From contig JAAUTJ010000188.1 of the NCBI GenBank assembly GCA_012031475.1, positions 1 through 8,094 of the forward strand: a stretch of DNA of 8,094 nt, read 5' to 3'. Source of the stretch: Leptolyngbyaceae cyanobacterium SM1_3_5 (lineage in GTDB: Bacteria; Cyanobacteriota; Cyanobacteriia; Elainellales; Elainellaceae). Every line of letters starts with the position of its first letter. The first letter of the stretch is position 1. The position numbers were made by a program, and so were the translations under genes. The notes under the pieces were generated by a model. It did not search any database, was not told where the DNA came from, and saw only the letters and a program-made list of their open reading frames with translations. Shown here piece after piece: positions 5,475-8,094 of the stretch.

Positions 5475-7552
5475 ATGTCAAATCTTGATCAGCAATTTCT
5501 CGATCGTGCCAACTTTCAGCTTGCTTGGGAAGCGGTTGCCGAAAATCAAGGCTGTGCGGGTGTGGACGGTGAAACCATTGGTCGCTTTGCCCAAAATGCC
5601 GATCGATACCTGGATGATTTACGCAAGGCGATCGCTGAAGCAAGATACCGTCCGCTTCCACTCCGGCAAATTTTGATCCCCAAGCGGCAAGGCGGCTGGC
5701 GCAAGCTTGGCGTTCCCACCGTGCGCGATCGACTGGTTCAACAAGCGATGCTGAATGTGCTGCATCCGATTTTGGAGCCGCAGTTTGAGCCGTGCAGTTT
5801 TGCTTATCGTCCGGGGCGGTCGCATCGCTTGGCCGTTGGAAAAGTTGGTACTGGCGCGGGGCGCGGCTATGAGTGGGTTTTGGATGCGGATATTGTCAGC
5901 TATTTCGACAATATCGATCGCGATCGCTTGCTGAAAGAAGTTGCGGAACGGTTGAATCATCTGCAGTTTCTAGATTTGATTCAGGCTTGGATTTCAGTCG
6001 GCGTGTTGACCGAGGCGGGGCTGGTGTTTTTGAGAAAGGGATTCCGCAGGGGGCGGTGATTTCTCCGATTCTTGCCAATGTGTATCTTGATGATTTCGAT
6101 GAAATCCTGACAGCTTCCGGGCTGAAAGTAGTGCGCTATGCCGATGATTTTGTGGTTTTGGCGCGGACTGAGGCGCGAATTTTGCAGGCGCGGCAGGAAG
6201 TTGAAACATTGCTCCAGTTGATGAAGCTGGAACTGCATTCTGAAAAAACGCAAATTACGAATTTTGATCGCGGCTTTCGCTTTTTGGGACATACCTTTAG
6301 TCGCGATTTGGTGATTGAAGACCAGCCCCGATCGCAGCCAGCGCGGACTCCCGCAAAAGATGGCGGACTGCGCTTAATTCATGCTGATCCGCCGATTCAG
6401 CCGACTGCCATGCAGCAAGCCATGATTGCCTCACTGAAGGCGGCTCAGCAGCCGATTCCGCCGCCGCTGTTTGTCGTTTTGGGCTATCAGGTGCGTCCTG
6501 ACACAGCCGTTGCAATTCACACGAACGAATCAACTTGGAAACCCGATATGTCAACGCTTTACCTGGTGCAGCAGGGCAGTACGCTTCGTAAAGAACAGGA
6601 GCGGTTTTTGATTGTGCATCCGAAAGAGTCAGAGCTTGAAATTCCGATTCGAGAAGTCGAGCAAATTTTGGTGTTTGGCAACATTCAGATCACGACGACT
6701 GTGATTTCGACCTGTCTTGAGTTGCAAATTCCGATCGTGTTTTTGACGCAGTTGGGCGAATATAAAGGGCAGTTGTGGAACGCTGAAGCCGCAGATTTAA
6801 TTCTTGAAACGGCGCAGTTTCAGCGACAGCAGGATCAAGCGTTTCGGCTGGCAGTGGCGCGATCGATCGTGCAGGGAAAGCTTTGGAACTCGAAGCAGCT
6901 ATTGCTGAGGCTGAATCGCAAGCGGCAGCTACCCGAAGTCGCAGCAGCGATCGCGCAGTTAAGTGAGGCGATCGATGTGAGTTCAACTGAAAATATGGCG
7001 ACGATCGATCAAATTCGCGGCTGTGAAGGGGCGGGAGCAGCGCGGTATTTTGCTGCATTGGGAAAGCTGATTGCAAATCCGGGATTTGAGTGGACGGGGC
7101 GATCGTTTCATCCGCCCACCGACCCAATCAACTCGCTGCTGAGCTTTGGCTACACGCTGCTGTATAACAATGTTTTCAGTATGCTGCTGGCAGAAGGACT
7201 CAACCCTTATTTAGGCAACTTGCACGGGGCAGAGCGACAAAAAGCCTATCTTGCCTTTGACCTGATGGAAGAATTTCGCTCTCCCGTTGTCGATACCTTC
7301 GTGATCAAGCTGGTGAACAAAAAGATCCTCAGCCCGACCGATTTCACCTTTCCAAATGCCGAGGGCGGCGTTTATCTAACCGAGCCAGCCAGACGCATCT
7401 TTCTCAAGCATTTTGAGGCGCGAATTTCTGAAAAAGTTACTCACCCAGACGTGAAAGAGCAAGTTTCTTATCGGCGGGCGATTCAGCTTCAGGTGCGGCG
7501 CTATGCTCAAGCGGTTTTGGGCAACAGCAGCTATCAAACTTTTCGACGGTGA
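5475..7552 (+). pseudogene. cas1: Reverse transcriptase-Cas1 fusion, frameshifted within the RT domain
   Basis: A fusion of a group II intron-like reverse transcriptase to Cas1, as in RNA-capable spacer acquisition systems of type III. The RT part begins at the ATG 5475 (MSNLDQQFLDRANF). It holds LGVPTVRDRLVQQAM, SFAYRPGRSHR, the first catalytic motif LDADIVSYFDNI (about residues 136-147), and then, in another frame, KGIPQGAVISPILANVYLDD and the active-site VRYADDFVVL. A proline-rich linker leads to Cas1 (from about 6548), with the catalytic Glu in GCEGAGAARYF, His in LHGAERQ and acidic LMEEFRSPVVD. The first frame ends at a TGA (6057-6059); continuity with GIPQG needs a -1 change between about 6013 and 6040. 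Total would be about 690 residues. A separate out-of-frame patch seems to lie at 5838-5862. No Cas6 domain is fused. Whether this is decay, sequencing error or recoding cannot be settled here. Confidence 0.9.
6548..7552 (+). CDS. cas1: Cas1 domain, possibly translated on its own from an internal ATG
   Basis: Downstream of the RT frameshift the frame stays open to the stop at 7550-7552. An ATG at 6548-6550 lies exactly where a free-standing Cas1 would begin (MSTLYLVQQGSTLRKEQERF), giving 334 residues, the usual length of a single Cas1. A weak GGA lies eight bases before it. All expected integrase residues are present: Glu in GCEGAGAARYF, His in NLHGAERQ, acidic pair in LMEEFRSP. The C-terminal GGVYLTEPARRIFLKHFE is also typical. 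This is the part of the fusion most likely still to be functional; independent translation is an inference. Confidence 0.5.
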   Translation: MSTLYLVQQGSTLRKEQERFLIVHPKESELEIPIREVEQILVFGNIQITTTVISTCLELQIPIVFLTQLGEYKGQLWNAEAADLILETAQFQRQQDQAFRLAVARSIVQGKLWNSKQLLLRLNRKRQLPEVAAAIAQLSEAIDVSSTENMATIDQIRGCEGAGAARYFAALGKLIANPGFEWTGRSFHPPTDPINSLLSFGYTLLYNNVFSMLLAEGLNPYLGNLHGAERQKAYLAFDLMEEFRSPVVDTFVIKLVNKKILSPTDFTFPNAEGGVYLTEPARRIFLKHFEARISEKVTHPDVKEQVSYRRAIQLQVRRYAQAVLGNSSYQTFRR

Positions 7553-7557
7553 ACGCG

Positions 7558-7830
7558 ATGCTGGTTGTGGTTGTGTATGACATATCTGATGACAAGCGGC
7601 GGCTGAAGCTCTCAAACTTCCTGGAAGGACAGGGGCGGCGGGTGCAGGAATCGGTGTTTGAATGTTTCTTGAGTCTGAAAGAAATGCGGCAGCTTCATCA
7701 AGAACTGAAGCGGCGGGTGAAGCCGGAAGACAACGTGCGGCTATATTGGATTTCAAAAGAGGCCGTTACTAGAGTTTTAACGCTGGGCAGTCCACCACCA
7801 CAGAAGCCGCCAGATGTCTACATCATCTAA
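7558..7830 (+). CDS. cas2: Cas2 (adaptation complex subunit)
   Basis: A 90-residue protein, standard for Cas2, which dimerises between two Cas1 dimers as the ruler of the integration complex. The N-terminal strand MLVVVVYDIS carries the conserved Asp (residue 8), followed by RRLKLSNFLEGQGRRVQESVFEC, the basic turn and second strand of the ferredoxin-like fold (split here: RRLKLSNFLEG, then QGRRVQESVFEC), and VRLYWISKEAV. I prefer the ATG at 7558 because GGTGA lies five bases upstream and the product then starts as Cas2 proteins normally do. A GTG at 7549 would add three residues and give a GTGA overlap with the rt-cas1 stop. It is coupled to rt-cas1, and leader 2 begins at the base after its stop codon. 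Confidence 0.93.
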   Translation: MLVVVVYDISDDKRRLKLSNFLEGQGRRVQESVFECFLSLKEMRQLHQELKRRVKPEDNVRLYWISKEAVTRVLTLGSPPPQKPPDVYII

Positions 7831-7847
7831 CAGAAACCCAACTCGCC

Positions 7848-7980
7848 TCCACAATCCGCCAAATCGCTCAAACCCGCATTCCGTCGTTCTATTGTGGAAA
7901 ACGCTTGTCCTACAAGGCTTCTAGCCTCTCGAAAAGCCTTCGTGCTACACTTCCAGTAGCTCAAAATTCCTATTGTGGAG
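7848..7980. repeat. Three-part inverted/direct repeat in leader 2 (CTATTGTGGA)
   Basis: TCCACAAT (7848-7855) is the reverse complement of ATTGTGGA (7891-7898). CTATTGTGGA occurs in direct orientation at 7889-7898 and 7970-7979. Spacing matches the three elements in leader 1 to within a few bases, but the sequence differs at the same positions in all three. Confidence 0.8.
7943..7951 (+). promoter_or_regulatory. Putative extended -10 of CRISPR array 2
   Basis: TGCTACACT fits an extended -10 (TGn then TA.A.T) and lies where leader 1 has TGATAGACT, 20 bases before the third repeat element. No good -35 is visible, as is common for extended -10 promoters. Confidence 0.35.
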
Positions 7981-8026
7981 TTTTGCAGCCCAAACGCCGC
8001 TCCAGGCTTAGCTTCCTGGAAGGTGA

Positions 8027-8094
8027 GTTTCCCGATTTCCTCAAATCGGATTAGTTGAAAACCCTTATCAGCAATCCCTGAACACACCCTGATG
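8027..8094 (+). CRISPR. CRISPR array 2, first repeat and partial first spacer (continues off the window)
   Basis: The 36-base repeat at 8027-8062 matches repeat 1 of array 1 at 35 of 36 bases (the loop is CCTC instead of ACTC). The 32 bases that follow (8063-8094) are the start of the leader-proximal, thus most recent, spacer. The array is identified by leader 2 and the repeat; its length cannot be seen. Confidence 0.88.

Larger units (their letters stand above)
7831..8026 (+). promoter_or_regulatory. CRISPR leader 2 (paralogue of leader 1)
   Basis: Begins immediately after the cas2 stop and ends GGTGA against the first repeat of array 2. It aligns along its whole length with 4810-5016. Besides the shared elements it has a 5-bp inverted repeat CCAGG/CCTGG (8002-8019) and a 7-bp one AAGGCTT/AAGCCTT (7914-7940). 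No terminator separates it from cas2, so read-through from the cas genes into array 2 is possible. Confidence 0.8.

Noticed and set aside
5873..6030. Apparent N-terminus of the second RT-Cas1 frame (starting with GTG)
   Set aside because: This part is the out-of-frame reading of the RT motif LDADIVSYFDNI; real coding in this frame begins only near 6020-6040.
5475..6059. Group II intron at the RT gene
   Set aside because: The RT is fused to Cas1, and no intron RNA domain V-like structure or maturase/endonuclease domain follows it.
7376..7756. 126-residue minus-strand open frame opposite the end of cas1 and cas2
   Set aside because: Low-complexity Ala/Pro/Ser composition and antisense to two well-recognised genes.
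7827..8087. Minus-strand open frame across leader 2 and the first repeat of array 2
   Set aside because: It runs through the leader and repeat and has no family features. A similar minus-strand frame over leader 1 (4704-4919) reflects only the leader homology.

Overview
The window is a cyanobacterial type III-B (Cmr) CRISPR-Cas locus. The cyanobacterial assignment rests on the very dense GCGATCGC/CGATCG (HIP1-like) sites in genes and spacers between genes alike, and on protein wording typical of filamentous cyanobacteria. No species can be named from the sequence.

Layout. The left third (1-3170) is the interference operon, read on the minus strand in the order cas10 (cmr2), cmr3, cmr4; cmr4 runs off the left edge and carries an in-frame TAA after codon 71. 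Cas10 keeps its GGDD cyclase motif but has no N-terminal HD nuclease domain. Divergently, on the plus strand (3449-4303), lies a membrane-anchored protein with a C-terminal CARF-like domain, a good candidate for the cyclic-oligoadenylate-gated effector of this Cas10. A small minus-strand ORF and a ribbon-helix-helix-like ORF follow (4300-4745).

The right half is the adaptation module. A leader (about 4810-5016) precedes CRISPR array 1 (5017-5351; five repeats, four spacers, decaying toward the distal end), which closes with a hairpin built from two HIP1 palindromes. Then come a reverse transcriptase-Cas1 fusion gene (5475-7552) and cas2 (7558-7830). A second, paralogous leader (7831-8026) starts immediately after the cas2 stop and leads into array 2 (8027 to the window end), so rt-cas1-cas2 is bracketed by two arrays of the same orientation.

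How it should work. RT-Cas1/Cas2 would acquire spacers, possibly from RNA; the arrays would give crRNAs for the Cmr complex; target RNA binding would switch on Cas10 to make cyclic oligoadenylates; and the membrane CARF protein would respond. No cas6 is visible here.

The locus as read looks damaged. RT-Cas1 has a net -1 frameshift just before its GIPQG motif and apparently a second, self-compensating pair of indels upstream; cmr4 has a nonsense codon. Either the system is decaying, or some of these are read/assembly errors or recoding sites. The most unusual observations are the CARF membrane effector, the two leaders whose internal repeats change in concert, and two spacers that appear to sample overlapping parts of related coding genes.
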